Below, piece by piece: positions 34,681 to 44,065 of a DNA stretch of 64,000 nt. This DNA is from Sphingobacteriia bacterium. Lineage in GTDB: Bacteria > Bacteroidota > Bacteroidia > Chitinophagales > Chitinophagaceae. The DNA is taken from positions 1 to 64,000 of the forward strand of contig CANGCK010000015.1 of the NCBI GenBank assembly GCA_947452295.1, written 5' to 3'. Numbering within the stretch: the stretch's first letter is position 1; every line of letters starts with the position of its first letter. A program made the translations under genes and the position numbers. Under the pieces are notes generated by a model, which was not told where the DNA came from, searched no databases, and worked only from the letters and a program-made list of their open reading frames with translations.

Positions 34681-37602
34681 ATGATTAGAAAAATTCAATT
34701 GCTCGTTTTAACGAGTTTGATTAGCTATTTTGCCCTTGCGCAAAAAGCTAAAATTACCGGAACGGTAACAGACAATAATGGTAAACCATTATCCGCTGCA
34801 ACAGTGTCAGTAAAGGGGGAGAAAAACAAAACCTTTACTAATGCAGATGGTACTTTTTCAATAGAAACAGAAAATGGTGCTACTATTTTCATTAGCTACA
34901 TTGGTTTTGACATTGCAGAAGTAAAATCTCAGGGAAATACACCTTTAAATATCCAACTAAAGTTAGCCAAGTCTAACTTAGAAGATGTAGTTGTATTAGG
35001 CTCTAGAGGCGTTGCTCGAACCAAATTAGAGAGCACAGTGCCGGTAGATGTATTTGATGTGAAAAATTTAATATCCGACATCCCTCAAACAGATTTAACA
35101 GGCATTTTAAATTATGTAGCTCCTTCTTTCAATTCTACCCCGCAAACTGTTGCAGATGGTACAGATCATATAGACCCCGCAACAGTTCGAGGTTTAGGAC
35201 CAGACCAAACCTTGGTATTACTTAATGGTAAAAGACGATACACAACTGCTTTAGTAAACTTAAATGGTACAATGGGCCGTGGCTCGGTAGGTACTGATTT
35301 AAACGCTATACCAGCAGCTGCAATCGAAAAAATTGAACTACTAAGAGACGGCGCTGCTGCTCAATATGGTTCCGATGCTATTGCCGGTGTATTAAACGTT
35401 CAATTAAACAACAGCGTTAATAAAGGTAAAGCAACAGTTAGTTATGGCGCAAATAACACCACTTATGAGGCTTATACCAACGCTAATGCCGGGAATTTTG
35501 TAAATGGCGTAGATCCAGTTTATATCAAAAGAAAAGTTACAGATGGTCAAAAAATACAAGCTACCGTAAACTATGGCTGGCAATTAGGAAAAACCAAGGG
35601 GAGCTTTATTAATATTACAGGAGTGTTCGAAAAGCGTGAACCTACAATTCGTTCAGGCGAAAGAGCTGGTGATATAGACAATCGCGCTGGAAGAAGTGGT
35701 GATGTAAATAGTCAGTTTTTATTAGATAGCTTAAAAATTACCCGCAACGATTTACAAATGCGTGTCGGACAATCTCGTACACAAAATGTTCAAGGAGTAA
35801 TTAATGGTGCATTGAAGTTAAAGAACAACAATGAATTTTATTTCTTTAGCATTCTTAGCCAACGTATCGGTAATTCTACCGGATTCTATCGCTTGCCTTA
35901 TCAAAATAGCAATATACCTGCTATTTATCCAAAAGGTTTCTTACCAGAAATCGGATCCGTTATTTCTGATATCTCATTAGGCACGGGTTTAAAAGGAAAA
36001 TTAGGCAGTTGGGAGTATGATTTAAGTAATGTATACGGTCAAAATGCATTTAAATTTTCGGTAGAAAATTCTTTGAATGTTTCTGGTTATTATAACAACG
36101 GATTAAAACAAACTTCATTTGATGCAGGTGTGTTACAATTCCGTCAAAATACTACCAACTTTGATTTATCTAAGAAATACAATAACACTTTAAAAACCAA
36201 TTTAGCATTTGGAGCTGAATTCCGTTACGAAAACTATCAACAAAAAGCAGGTGAAGAAAGCTCATGGGCAAATTATATGCGCAGAACAAATGGAACTGTT
36301 GATATTTTAAATGGCGCACCTACAACATTAACCTTGGCAGACAATAAATCAGGTATTCCTGCAGGTGGTGCCCAAGTATTTCCTGGTTTTAGATCAGATA
36401 ATACCATCAATGCAAATAGAACATCATTCGCGCTGTATAGTGATATAGAAATTGAACCTGCAAAGGGTTTATTATTGGATGGAGCAGTACGTTTTGAAAA
36501 CTATTCAGACTTTGGAAGCAATGTTAGTGGAAAAATAGCGGCACGTTATAAAATAGATCAACATTTTAATTTGAGAGGTGCAATTAGCACTGGTTTTAGA
36601 GCACCTTCTTTGCAACAAAAATATTTAACTAAAACTTCTACTGTTTTCCAAGGTGGTATTGCGTATGATGATGCAACATTACCCAATAACAGTAAAGCTG
36701 CAGAATTATTAGGAATCCCTTCATTAAAAGCCGAACTAGCAACAAGTACCAGCCTTGGAGTTACTGCAAAGTTTGGTGGATTCTCTTTAACAGTAGATGG
36801 ATTTAGCACACGCGTAAATGATCGTATCATATTAACAGATGCATTTAGCGGAAGTGCTACTGGTTCTACACAAGATCAAGCAATTTATAATATACTTTTA
36901 AACAACAACGCTTCTCGTGGTGTATTTATGGCGAACGCTGTTGATTTACGTACATCCGGTATTGATGCGATTGCAACATACAATGTAAGAGTACCAAAAG
37001 GCCAATCTTTGAAATTAGAATTAGCTACAACATTAACCAAACGTGAATTAATTGGTAATGTAAAAGCTTCAGACAAATTAGCAGGAAAAGAACATATTTA
37101 TTTAAGTCCAATTAACAAAGCCACTTTAATTGAAGGTAATCCTCAGGTTAAAGGAAACTTTGGCCTTACCTATAAACTAAACAAATGGAGCGCTTTATTG
37201 AGAACTACTTATTTTGGTAAAGTAATTCATTTAGAGAGTACATCAGGTGGAAATTTAGTAGGAAGTTGGTACTATCGCCAAGAATTAGGTGCTAAATTAG
37301 TTACCGATTTAACCATTGGATATAAAGTATCCGATAAAATTAAACTATCAATTGGAGCAAACAATTTATTGGATGTGTATTCCGATTTGTTAAAGGCATC
37401 TGCCGGTACATTTCACCGTTTGGATGTAACTTCTACAAGTGCTACATATAATACCTTTGTAGAAACTAAAACAGCTCAGCAAGCAGGTTACACCAATAAC
37501 AATGGTATTTCATCAAACAACCAGTTTAATTATTCAAGAAGAGTAACTCAATTGGGAATGAACGGTAGGTACTCATTTATTAAAGTGGAAATCAACTTTT
37601 AA
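34681..37602 (+). CDS. TonB-dependent outer-membrane receptor (no SusD partner)
   Basis: This 973-residue protein has a signal peptide of about 20 residues (FALAQ) and a carboxypeptidase-regulatory-like domain (about 22-100, GTVTDNNGKPLSAATVSVKG). The TonB box area has LEDVVVLGSRG, and the plug domain (about 115-240) has VLLNGKRRYTTALVN and LRDGAAAQYGSDAIAGVLNV. The barrel ends FIKVEINF. The plug style (RGLGPDQTLVLLNGKRR) is that of receptors for siderophores, vitamins or other small molecules, not of SusC proteins. It stands alone with its own promoter and terminator. The substrate is unknown. Confidence 0.9.
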   Translation: MIRKIQLLVLTSLISYFALAQKAKITGTVTDNNGKPLSAATVSVKGEKNKTFTNADGTFSIETENGATIFISYIGFDIAEVKSQGNTPLNIQLKLAKSNLEDVVVLGSRGVARTKLESTVPVDVFDVKNLISDIPQTDLTGILNYVAPSFNSTPQTVADGTDHIDPATVRGLGPDQTLVLLNGKRRYTTALVNLNGTMGRGSVGTDLNAIPAAAIEKIELLRDGAAAQYGSDAIAGVLNVQLNNSVNKGKATVSYGANNTTYEAYTNANAGNFVNGVDPVYIKRKVTDGQKIQATVNYGWQLGKTKGSFINITGVFEKREPTIRSGERAGDIDNRAGRSGDVNSQFLLDSLKITRNDLQMRVGQSRTQNVQGVINGALKLKNNNEFYFFSILSQRIGNSTGFYRLPYQNSNIPAIYPKGFLPEIGSVISDISLGTGLKGKLGSWEYDLSNVYGQNAFKFSVENSLNVSGYYNNGLKQTSFDAGVLQFRQNTTNFDLSKKYNNTLKTNLAFGAEFRYENYQQKAGEESSWANYMRRTNGTVDILNGAPTTLTLADNKSGIPAGGAQVFPGFRSDNTINANRTSFALYSDIEIEPAKGLLLDGAVRFENYSDFGSNVSGKIAARYKIDQHFNLRGAISTGFRAPSLQQKYLTKTSTVFQGGIAYDDATLPNNSKAAELLGIPSLKAELATSTSLGVTAKFGGFSLTVDGFSTRVNDRIILTDAFSGSATGSTQDQAIYNILLNNNASRGVFMANAVDLRTSGIDAIATYNVRVPKGQSLKLELATTLTKRELIGNVKASDKLAGKEHIYLSPINKATLIEGNPQVKGNFGLTYKLNKWSALLRTTYFGKVIHLESTSGGNLVGSWYYRQELGAKLVTDLTIGYKVSDKIKLSIGANNLLDVYSDLLKASAGTFHRLDVTSTSATYNTFVETKTAQQAGYTNNNGISSNNQFNYSRRVTQLGMNGRYSFIKVEINF

Positions 37603-37640
37603 TAGAATAATAAAAGTAAAATAAATTAAGTGGTATTATT

Positions 37641-37679
37641 AAAAAATCCCGACTAACAATTGTAGTCGGGATTTTTTTT
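37641..37679 (+). terminator. Intrinsic terminator of the TonB receptor gene
   Basis: A 15-bp stem (37641-37655 with 37663-37677) including CCCGACTA/TAGTCGGG, a 7-base loop and a run of eight T form a standard rho-independent terminator 39 bases after the stop. The A-run on the other side would also serve the convergent gene ending at 37775. Confidence 0.92.
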
Positions 37680-37774
37680 ACTATTATTTGAAATTATAAA
37701 AATTAGCGCTATTTTATTTATTCCTCCATCTTTAATTATACTTATTATAACAATTGGAGGGTACAAATAAGTCG

Positions 37775-39802
37775 CTATGCCTTTACTTTTTTGAAAACTA
37801 TTTTATCATTTTGCTTGGTTATAATCAGCGAAAAAAAGTCCCGAAGTGAATCATAATCATCTCGTGTATAATTAGCCTTATTTAAACTTAATATAGATTT
37901 AAATTGTATCATGCCATTATTATTAAAGATCAAGTATTCAAATTTTCCTTCATTATCATTATAGTTGTATCGAATAGATTTAGGCAACTCATCTATCACA
38001 TATCCCTTAGGCACTTCCATATTTAAAGTAAAAACTTCATTTGATAGATATTGCATTTCAACCGGATATAGTCTGTTAGTAGATTTAAAAGGATTGTTTT
38101 TAACAAATGGCACCAAGAAAGGATTAAAGTAAACTATATCACTATTGAATTTATTAAAGCTGGTATATAAATCAATATTAATAGATTCATTAATAGTATT
38201 CAGGGAATCTATCAATAAACTATCGAGAGAAAAATCAGGTTCAATCTTTGATGTAAAATAATCCATCTGTTTTTTCTTATCGGTATGGCTTAAATTTTCT
38301 CGAATTTCTTTAGAACGGTAACATCCAAATTTACTAGAAATGGTAGCTTCAAATTTTTCTCCTTCATTGATAAATACATTGGTATAAGTTTTTTCAGTTA
38401 AAGATTCTGGGGAAAAAGTTAATGGAACTAAATCATCTTTGGTAAGAAGTCTTGCTTGACCATTATAACAGTCTAGCGGTAATATGCCAAACATTAAATT
38501 TGGTACAGAGGCATCTAAAAATACCGTTTGCTCATTGTCTAAATTTACTTGAGTAATCACATGGTTATACCTGCTGAGTAATGGGTAAAATTCATGTACT
38601 TTGCCGTGTGTTCTGGTAGATAAAATAATGGGCTGTGCACTGATGTTGTAATGACTTAATAATGCTGTTAATAGCAAATTAATTTCACTAGATGAACCGG
38701 ATTTATTTTTGAAGATTTCTTTAAGAGAAGAATGTAAATAAAAACTATTGTCATTTTTTTTTGTAAAATTGTTTCTAACAAATTCAAATATCTTTTTGGC
38801 AACAAATGTTTTAGACATATTTGTATCTACTCTAAAGGGCAATAAGCCATCTATCCAATAATTCGCTTTATATAAATTAGCAGCAAATTCTTCATCATTA
38901 TTCAATTCAACTGCAACTTTACTCCAGTTGTTCATAATATATTGAATGGGAGAGTTTGGATATTTAATGGTGTTCAGTTGAAATTCTACTTTAGCAATAT
39001 GATTATTTATTGTAGTAGTAAATGCTTCTTCCTTTAGTGATGGTACATTTTTCATTACCCATTTATACTTTTGAATATCTACCGGTAATGTTATCCAGTT
39101 ACTCGATTGACTTTGGTCCACCATTCTTCCCATGTCTTCTAACCGCTGTACAAAGTTTAATACAGTATTATATGAAGATTCTTCTTTTATATGAAATGGT
39201 TGATACCCTTGTGATACAACTACATAATTATAAAATTCAGGTACTTCTACATTGTATTCACTCCATAAGCAAGGATAATTTCCCTGGAAAGTCCAGGGTT
39301 GCAAATTGGTAAAGAAATCTGAATTAATTGTGTAATTATATTCAATGATACTACCTGGTGAAATATTCGGAAAAGTTATTTTTTTTAACACCCAATTTTT
39401 ATTATAGTTCTCTACTATCATTGTACTAGAACTAACTTTAGTTTCTTCAACTTTACCATTAACTAGGTTATAGGTAAATGCCTTAAAGTCTTCTAGTTTT
39501 TCAGTGGAGTGCTCACCCTTATAGAGTGGAATGGTAATAGTTGCTGCATCAAATCCATTTGAATTAACCAATTTAATTCTTGAAAATCGATTGTGCTTTA
39601 AAGAAAGAACAGACTGTGGGCTAGTCTTAAAATTACTTTCCCCAATATCGGCAATTATAATTGCATTGGCATCTGAATCTGATGCAGGTGGCATTACTTT
39701 AAAATCTTCTTGACTAATTTTCCCGAATTTTACTGATGTTTTTTGTTGAGCTTTTGTTTGTAGAAATAATAAAAGCAATAAAACCATTAAAGAATTTTTC
39801 AT
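37775..39802 (-). CDS. DUF3857 protein with inactive transglutaminase-like domain
   Basis: This 675-residue exported protein has a signal peptide of about 19 residues, an N-terminal DUF3857 beta-domain (about 50-230), a transglutaminase-like core (about 330-440) and a C-terminal beta-rich segment of the DUF3858 kind. In the core the catalytic cysteine (GDC in the neighbouring paralog) is Ser371 in KSGSSSEIN. The histidine (His414, YNHVITQV) and aspartate (Asp430, FLDAS) positions remain. Enzyme activity of the thiol type is therefore unlikely, and it may be a structural or binding partner of the paralog encoded 14 bases upstream. Function is unknown. Confidence 0.8.
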   Translation of the reverse strand: MKNSLMVLLLLLFLQTKAQQKTSVKFGKISQEDFKVMPPASDSDANAIIIADIGESNFKTSPQSVLSLKHNRFSRIKLVNSNGFDAATITIPLYKGEHSTEKLEDFKAFTYNLVNGKVEETKVSSSTMIVENYNKNWVLKKITFPNISPGSIIEYNYTINSDFFTNLQPWTFQGNYPCLWSEYNVEVPEFYNYVVVSQGYQPFHIKEESSYNTVLNFVQRLEDMGRMVDQSQSSNWITLPVDIQKYKWVMKNVPSLKEEAFTTTINNHIAKVEFQLNTIKYPNSPIQYIMNNWSKVAVELNNDEEFAANLYKANYWIDGLLPFRVDTNMSKTFVAKKIFEFVRNNFTKKNDNSFYLHSSLKEIFKNKSGSSSEINLLLTALLSHYNISAQPIILSTRTHGKVHEFYPLLSRYNHVITQVNLDNEQTVFLDASVPNLMFGILPLDCYNGQARLLTKDDLVPLTFSPESLTEKTYTNVFINEGEKFEATISSKFGCYRSKEIRENLSHTDKKKQMDYFTSKIEPDFSLDSLLIDSLNTINESINIDLYTSFNKFNSDIVYFNPFLVPFVKNNPFKSTNRLYPVEMQYLSNEVFTLNMEVPKGYVIDELPKSIRYNYNDNEGKFEYLIFNNNGMIQFKSILSLNKANYTRDDYDSLRDFFSLIITKQNDKIVFKKVKA

Positions 39803-39816
39803 GTATCTATTTATGT

Positions 39817-41751
39817 TTATTTTTTGATGAATACAATATTAGATTGATCTAATTTATTTTGCTTACTGATAAAATCTTTATAGGACTGTATCGCTGAAAC
39901 CTTGTATGTACCTGCGTTTAAAGTGCTGATTCTAATTAACTCAATATTGCCATTTTTTTTATTGGTAATATCTAAGGAATAGGTTCCAAATTCACTTTCT
40001 ATATGAGCGCCGTTTGGTATTGATTCAATATCATATCCATCTGGTATATTGAATGAAATGGTATCTATATTTTTAGTTGTATATTTTATTACAATAGGTG
40101 TTTTACGTTCAGTAGAAAAATTATATTTACTGGTTTTATTAAAGAAGTTAAGTTGTATAAATAATCTTTTACTATTTGCGATTACATAATTTTCACAGTG
40201 AATAATTAAATTTTCATTTATCGCTGGTAAATTTGGTTGAGGCTGTATATATTCACATTTACTTAATGTATACGTAGGTAAATTAACATGTGCATTTAAA
40301 TAGTCAAGTTTATCTGACTGATTAAGTTGGTGCATAATTGAATGAGGGTACTCATAGTTAATACCAGAAAAGAAGGTATGAACATTTAATATGAGCATAC
40401 CTGTATTTGTAATTGCGGCATTTACTTTTCTAATCTGCTCATTTTTTAAAGATAAAAAAGAGGGGGTTTGTACTAATTTTCCGCCTGAATCGGTAATTAA
40501 TAATGCGTTTCTATTGCCCGTGAAAGTCCCCATATAATTGGGTGGAGAGGTTTGGCTGGTACATTCTAACCACATAGTATCTCCATTAATGGGTACACAT
40601 GTTATTACATGATTAAAATAATCATAAGGTAGATCAGGAATTACTTTATTTGTATTTTCTTCACCAGCTGCAATAAGGGTATAATAGCTTTTTATACCTG
40701 CTTCTTTTAATAAACTAACCATAAAATTGCTGAGGGCTTTACAATCACCGTATTTGTTTTCTGCTACATAGGAAGCCGTATAGGGTTGTAAACCACCAAT
40801 GCCCAATTGCACACTAACATATCGGGTATTTTTTTGTAGATAACTATATAAAATTTCTATTTTTCGTTTAGTGTCTTTTACTGTGTCGGTTAAAAGATGA
40901 ACTGTATTTTTTATACTTAATGGAAGTTGATCTCGATCTTTATTTAGAGACAAAAAGTAGTTGCCAAAGTCAGTCCAAGTCTGCATTGAACCACTTAGAT
41001 TTCCATATTCAAATTTTTGTGGAACAATAAATAATGAAGGGGTTAATTCATTTAATGTAGGGCCATTTGTTTCAGTCTGGATACTTGTTAAATGCTTAAC
41101 AGACCAAGTGTATTTTTTTTGATTGGAGGTACTATCTATTTGAAGATACGGTTGAAATCGAAAGTATTTAGCTTGTATAGCATAATCTTGTGGTGCTTCT
41201 AATATATACCTACTCTCTTGTACAGAAAGGTATTGATCTTCAATTGGATTCCACAATGGTAAACGCAAAAATCCTTTCAACTCATCTTCTTCTTCAATTT
41301 CAACTGTAAAAGGGTATTGTTTAAAGTTTACATCATATTTTTTTACACGTGCACTTAAAGCAAGGCTATATCCATCATAAACAGATTCATCACTAAATTC
41401 ACTCTTTTTTACCGATCTAATTAATTTGCCATTTGCATCAAATAATTTTACTTTCAGTTCATTCACTTTTTCAAAATCATCATAAAAGCATCTGATTTTT
41501 GTGAATTGATTGCCATATTCATTCAATATTGTATAAGCGGTTTTCTTTTTCACTATTGCTTTGTTAATACCAATTACCACTACTTTGGTCTCTTCAAGAC
41601 GCTTAACAGTATTGGCATTATTGATTAAACTATCCGGAATAAAGAGTATTGAATAATTTTGAGTATTTGCGCTTAAGTGTAATAATGATAAGCAAATACT
41701 AAGTAGCAATAGTTGTTTTTTGCTGATAGAAGCTATCAATTTTATCTGCAT
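39817..41751 (-). CDS. DUF3857 and transglutaminase-like domain protein
   Basis: This 644-residue exported protein begins with MQIKLIASISKKQ and a hydrophobic signal segment. I start at 41751, because the longer frame to 41796 puts 15 polar residues ahead of the signal and reaches into the hairpin next to it. A DUF3857 domain (about 50-220) is followed by a transglutaminase core with the cysteine in KYGDCKALS and the histidine in YFNHVITC. The acidic position is in WLECTSQ. It is paralogous to the adjacent gene at 37775 but keeps the cysteine. Proteins of this kind are common in Bacteroidota envelopes, and the substrate is unknown. Confidence 0.82.
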   Translation of the reverse strand: MQIKLIASISKKQLLLLSICLSLLHLSANTQNYSILFIPDSLINNANTVKRLEETKVVVIGINKAIVKKKTAYTILNEYGNQFTKIRCFYDDFEKVNELKVKLFDANGKLIRSVKKSEFSDESVYDGYSLALSARVKKYDVNFKQYPFTVEIEEEDELKGFLRLPLWNPIEDQYLSVQESRYILEAPQDYAIQAKYFRFQPYLQIDSTSNQKKYTWSVKHLTSIQTETNGPTLNELTPSLFIVPQKFEYGNLSGSMQTWTDFGNYFLSLNKDRDQLPLSIKNTVHLLTDTVKDTKRKIEILYSYLQKNTRYVSVQLGIGGLQPYTASYVAENKYGDCKALSNFMVSLLKEAGIKSYYTLIAAGEENTNKVIPDLPYDYFNHVITCVPINGDTMWLECTSQTSPPNYMGTFTGNRNALLITDSGGKLVQTPSFLSLKNEQIRKVNAAITNTGMLILNVHTFFSGINYEYPHSIMHQLNQSDKLDYLNAHVNLPTYTLSKCEYIQPQPNLPAINENLIIHCENYVIANSKRLFIQLNFFNKTSKYNFSTERKTPIVIKYTTKNIDTISFNIPDGYDIESIPNGAHIESEFGTYSLDITNKKNGNIELIRISTLNAGTYKVSAIQSYKDFISKQNKLDQSNIVFIKK

Positions 41752-41797
41752 GTTTTTGCTATTTAAATTTTTATTTTCAAGTTTTATATACTGCAAG

Positions 41798-41861
41798 ATA
41801 TTTCCATGTAAAATCCCACGAAAGGTATGTAGACCTTTCGTGGGATTTTACATGGAAATAT
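41798..41861. repeat. Large hairpin: 29-bp perfect inverted repeat, 6-base loop
   Basis: Arms at 41798-41826 and 41833-41861 pair perfectly, separated by ATGTAG. The stem is far longer than usual for a terminator and has no adequate T-run on the minus strand. It sits 47 bases upstream of the DUF3857 gene start, so it may be a leader structure, a terminator for upstream minus-strand transcription or a remnant element. No second copy was found in the window. Confidence 0.7.
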
Positions 41862-42066
41862 TTTAACTAGCCTAAATGATATGCAACATCATTAAACTGA
41901 CAAAGAAATACATGAAATTGTGTATACTATTAATGTAATTATTGGGCATTAAAAAAATGCCAATTAGATACATCGCAAAATAAACGATGAATTATAAAGA
42001 GGGTAAACAAATATAAAATATAAAAATAATTTAACCAAAATTTAGTGGTGGAATTATAGATAGAAC

Positions 42067-42101
42067 AAAAAATCCTGGCTACAATTAAATCTAGCCGGGA
42101 T
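42067..42101 (-). terminator. Decayed terminator of the SusD relic
   Basis: ATCCTGGCTA at 42072-42081 pairs with TAGCCGGGAT at 42092-42101, with one C-A mismatch on the minus strand, and is followed by a T-run (complement of 42067-42072). It lies just downstream of the SusD tail relic, where the original terminator of that gene would be. Confidence 0.55.
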
Positions 42102-42123
42102 AAAAACATGAATGATACAATAT

Positions 42124-42237
42124 TTAGTTAGGATTTTTAACTGGAGCGATACCAGATGCTGGAGCATTAAAGCCCAATTCATGCTGGAGAACATCATGGC
42201 AAGAAGTGTAGTTGCAAATAATAGTAACATTGTTTTA
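42124..42237 (-). pseudogene. Relic of a SusD C-terminus
   Basis: The minus-strand frame ending at 42124 reads, near its end, FNAPASGIAPVKNPN and stop. The intact SusD gene 84 bases upstream ends NPPATGSAKVKNPNY, so 10 of the last 14 aligned residues agree. The preceding DVLQHE also matches DVPGDE. The frame opens only at 42237 and has no proper start, so this is the leftover tail of a second SusD gene, the rest having been deleted. The similarity before DV is weak. An alternative frame over the same bases (start at 42230) looks like a signal peptide but runs through the terminator. Confidence 0.6.
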
Positions 42238-42251
42238 AAATGTCTAATATA

Positions 42252-42290
42252 AAAAAGGACCCGATTATCAATGATAATCGGGTCCTTTTT
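42252..42290. terminator. Bidirectional terminator after the SusD gene
   Basis: A 19-bp stem (42252-42270 with 42272-42290) with GGACCCGATTATCA in the left arm has A-run and T-run ends, giving T-tracts on both strands. It ends transcription of the SusC/SusD unit at 42321-47392. Confidence 0.9.
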
Positions 42291-42320
42291 ATATCAATTT
42301 ATGATAAGTTTAAATACCTA

Positions 42321-44039
42321 TTAATAGTTAGGGTTTTTAACCTTAGCTGAACCTGTAGCAGGTGGATTTTTTTCAACTTCATCACCTGGAACATCCCAAT
42401 AGTCCATGAAATTGTAATTAATCTTAGCATTGTTATAAATTGTACTGTTGAAAATAAGTGTTGCACCATAACGGCCACCACCAAGAGCAGTACCATATGT
42501 CCAACCCCATCTACGAGCATCATAATAAGAAAGACCTCTTAAAGCAAGAGAAGCATATCTTTCCATAGTTAACTCATTTAATGCTTGAGCAAGTGTTAAC
42601 CCGGTTCCTGCAACTGCAGCAACTCCAGCTCCTTGATAATTTCTAACCGCATCTATGATTTTTAAACCGTCTTCAATTTTATTGGTTCTGATATACGCTT
42701 CAGCCAACATCAATTGAGTTTCTTCATAAGTTGGTCCGATATACAATTCCAATTCACCTACAGTACGAGTTCCATAAGTTTGGAAACCGCTTAATCCTGC
42801 ATCCGCAGCATCAACTAAAGTGTAGCGAGTAGTGTTGGTATTTGCATCACCATAAAATGTACCATTAGCAGTAGAGAAGTTTGCTAATCTGGCATCACCT
42901 GATTTAAATGATTGAACTAAACGTTCACTGATTTTATAGGTAGTGCTTTGATTAGAAAAAGCAGCCATACCAGCAACAGAACCACCTGTAGCAGAAAAGA
43001 ATGAGCTACTAGCGCTTGTTCTTCCGGTAAATACATTATCGCCTTTTTGAACACCAATTGTACAAAAATTGATTACATTTTGCCAATCAGCAGCAGTCAT
43101 TACTGGAATAGATGCTTTGCTAATAGATGCATTAGGATCTTGATTAACAAAAGGTGCTAACTTATTCAATAAAATATTACGCGCTAATAAAGAATTAATT
43201 GAATTAGCAAACTGAGTTGTAGATGGTGCACCACCTAAGCCAACTTGGTTTTGAGTAGGAATTAACTTACTCATCATTGCTAAATAATCTCCTTGATTAG
43301 AAACGCTTTTTAATGTGGTTAATGCAAGGTTTAAGTTTTTATCTGACTCTTTGATGATATCAGCTTGTCCAACATAAGTACTAACTACTCCGCCGGCAGC
43401 ACCAGATTTATCATAAATTAAACCAGAATAGTACAAAGTACCTATTTCTGCATAAGCAAATCCTTTCCACCAATAAGCCCAGGCTTTTACAGCATTCGCT
43501 TTATCTGCACTCAATGAAATTGCGCCAACGCGCTCTAATACCGTGTTACATGCATTTATCATAGAATACATACTTCTCCACTGATAAATCAATGCATTGT
43601 TATCATTGGTTGTAGCACCAGAGTTATTAAAACTTCTGATAATGCTTGATGCTTGAGGTGAGGCATTTTTGAAAACAGTAGTAGCATCTGCTAAATCAGC
43701 AATGAAATCATCAGGAACACCCATAGTGGTAGTTTGGTTGTTAGAACCTTGTCCACCGCCTATTGCATCACCCATTAATTCACGGTAACCCCAAGGAAGA
43801 GAAAAATAGCTATCGCCCAACCAGCCGTTGCCATAATTAAAACCGTTCCAATAAACACCGCCTTTAGCATAATCTGCTATACCTTGTTCAGAAGCTACAT
43901 TCACGCCAAAGGTAGGGTCATTCGGGTTTTTAACATCTAACTCCTTCTTACAAGAAGAAATTAGCAATACAATCATAAAAAACCAAAGAAACGATGCTTT
44001 GTGTTTTTTATTAAAATGAATAATTGGTATATTTTTCAT
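42321..44039 (-). CDS. SusD/RagB-type lipoprotein (module B)
   Basis: This 572-residue surface lipoprotein has the lipobox LLISSC after a longer basic N-terminus, then KKELDVKNPNDPTFG. SusD features are WRSMYSMINACNTVLERV, AWAYWWKGFAYAEIGTLYY, LMLAEAYIRT and ERYASLALRGLSYYDARRWGW. It ends VKNPNY. It partners the SusC-like protein encoded 26 bases upstream. No carbohydrate-active enzyme gene lies nearby, so the ligand cannot be inferred. A relic of a similar protein's tail is just downstream. Confidence 0.9.
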   Translation of the reverse strand: MKNIPIIHFNKKHKASFLWFFMIVLLISSCKKELDVKNPNDPTFGVNVASEQGIADYAKGGVYWNGFNYGNGWLGDSYFSLPWGYRELMGDAIGGGQGSNNQTTTMGVPDDFIADLADATTVFKNASPQASSIIRSFNNSGATTNDNNALIYQWRSMYSMINACNTVLERVGAISLSADKANAVKAWAYWWKGFAYAEIGTLYYSGLIYDKSGAAGGVVSTYVGQADIIKESDKNLNLALTTLKSVSNQGDYLAMMSKLIPTQNQVGLGGAPSTTQFANSINSLLARNILLNKLAPFVNQDPNASISKASIPVMTAADWQNVINFCTIGVQKGDNVFTGRTSASSSFFSATGGSVAGMAAFSNQSTTYKISERLVQSFKSGDARLANFSTANGTFYGDANTNTTRYTLVDAADAGLSGFQTYGTRTVGELELYIGPTYEETQLMLAEAYIRTNKIEDGLKIIDAVRNYQGAGVAAVAGTGLTLAQALNELTMERYASLALRGLSYYDARRWGWTYGTALGGGRYGATLIFNSTIYNNAKINYNFMDYWDVPGDEVEKNPPATGSAKVKNPNY

Positions 44040-44065
44040 TTGAAGAATTTTTATAATAATTAAAA

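Noticed and set aside
42040..42230. Minus-strand frame starting at 42230 with a signal-peptide-like beginning (MLLLFATTLLAMMFSS)
   Set aside because: It reads through the decayed terminator, has no family match, and competes with the SusD-tail frame that shows real similarity.
41798..42290. Possible insertion sequence bounded by hairpins
   Set aside because: The hairpins differ in sequence, no transposase frame is present and no target-site duplication was seen. The pieces fit terminators and a gene relic better.
42299..42523. 74-codon minus-strand frame at the end of the module B SusD gene
   Set aside because: It is an alternative frame of the SusD 3' end, which has clear SusD features.
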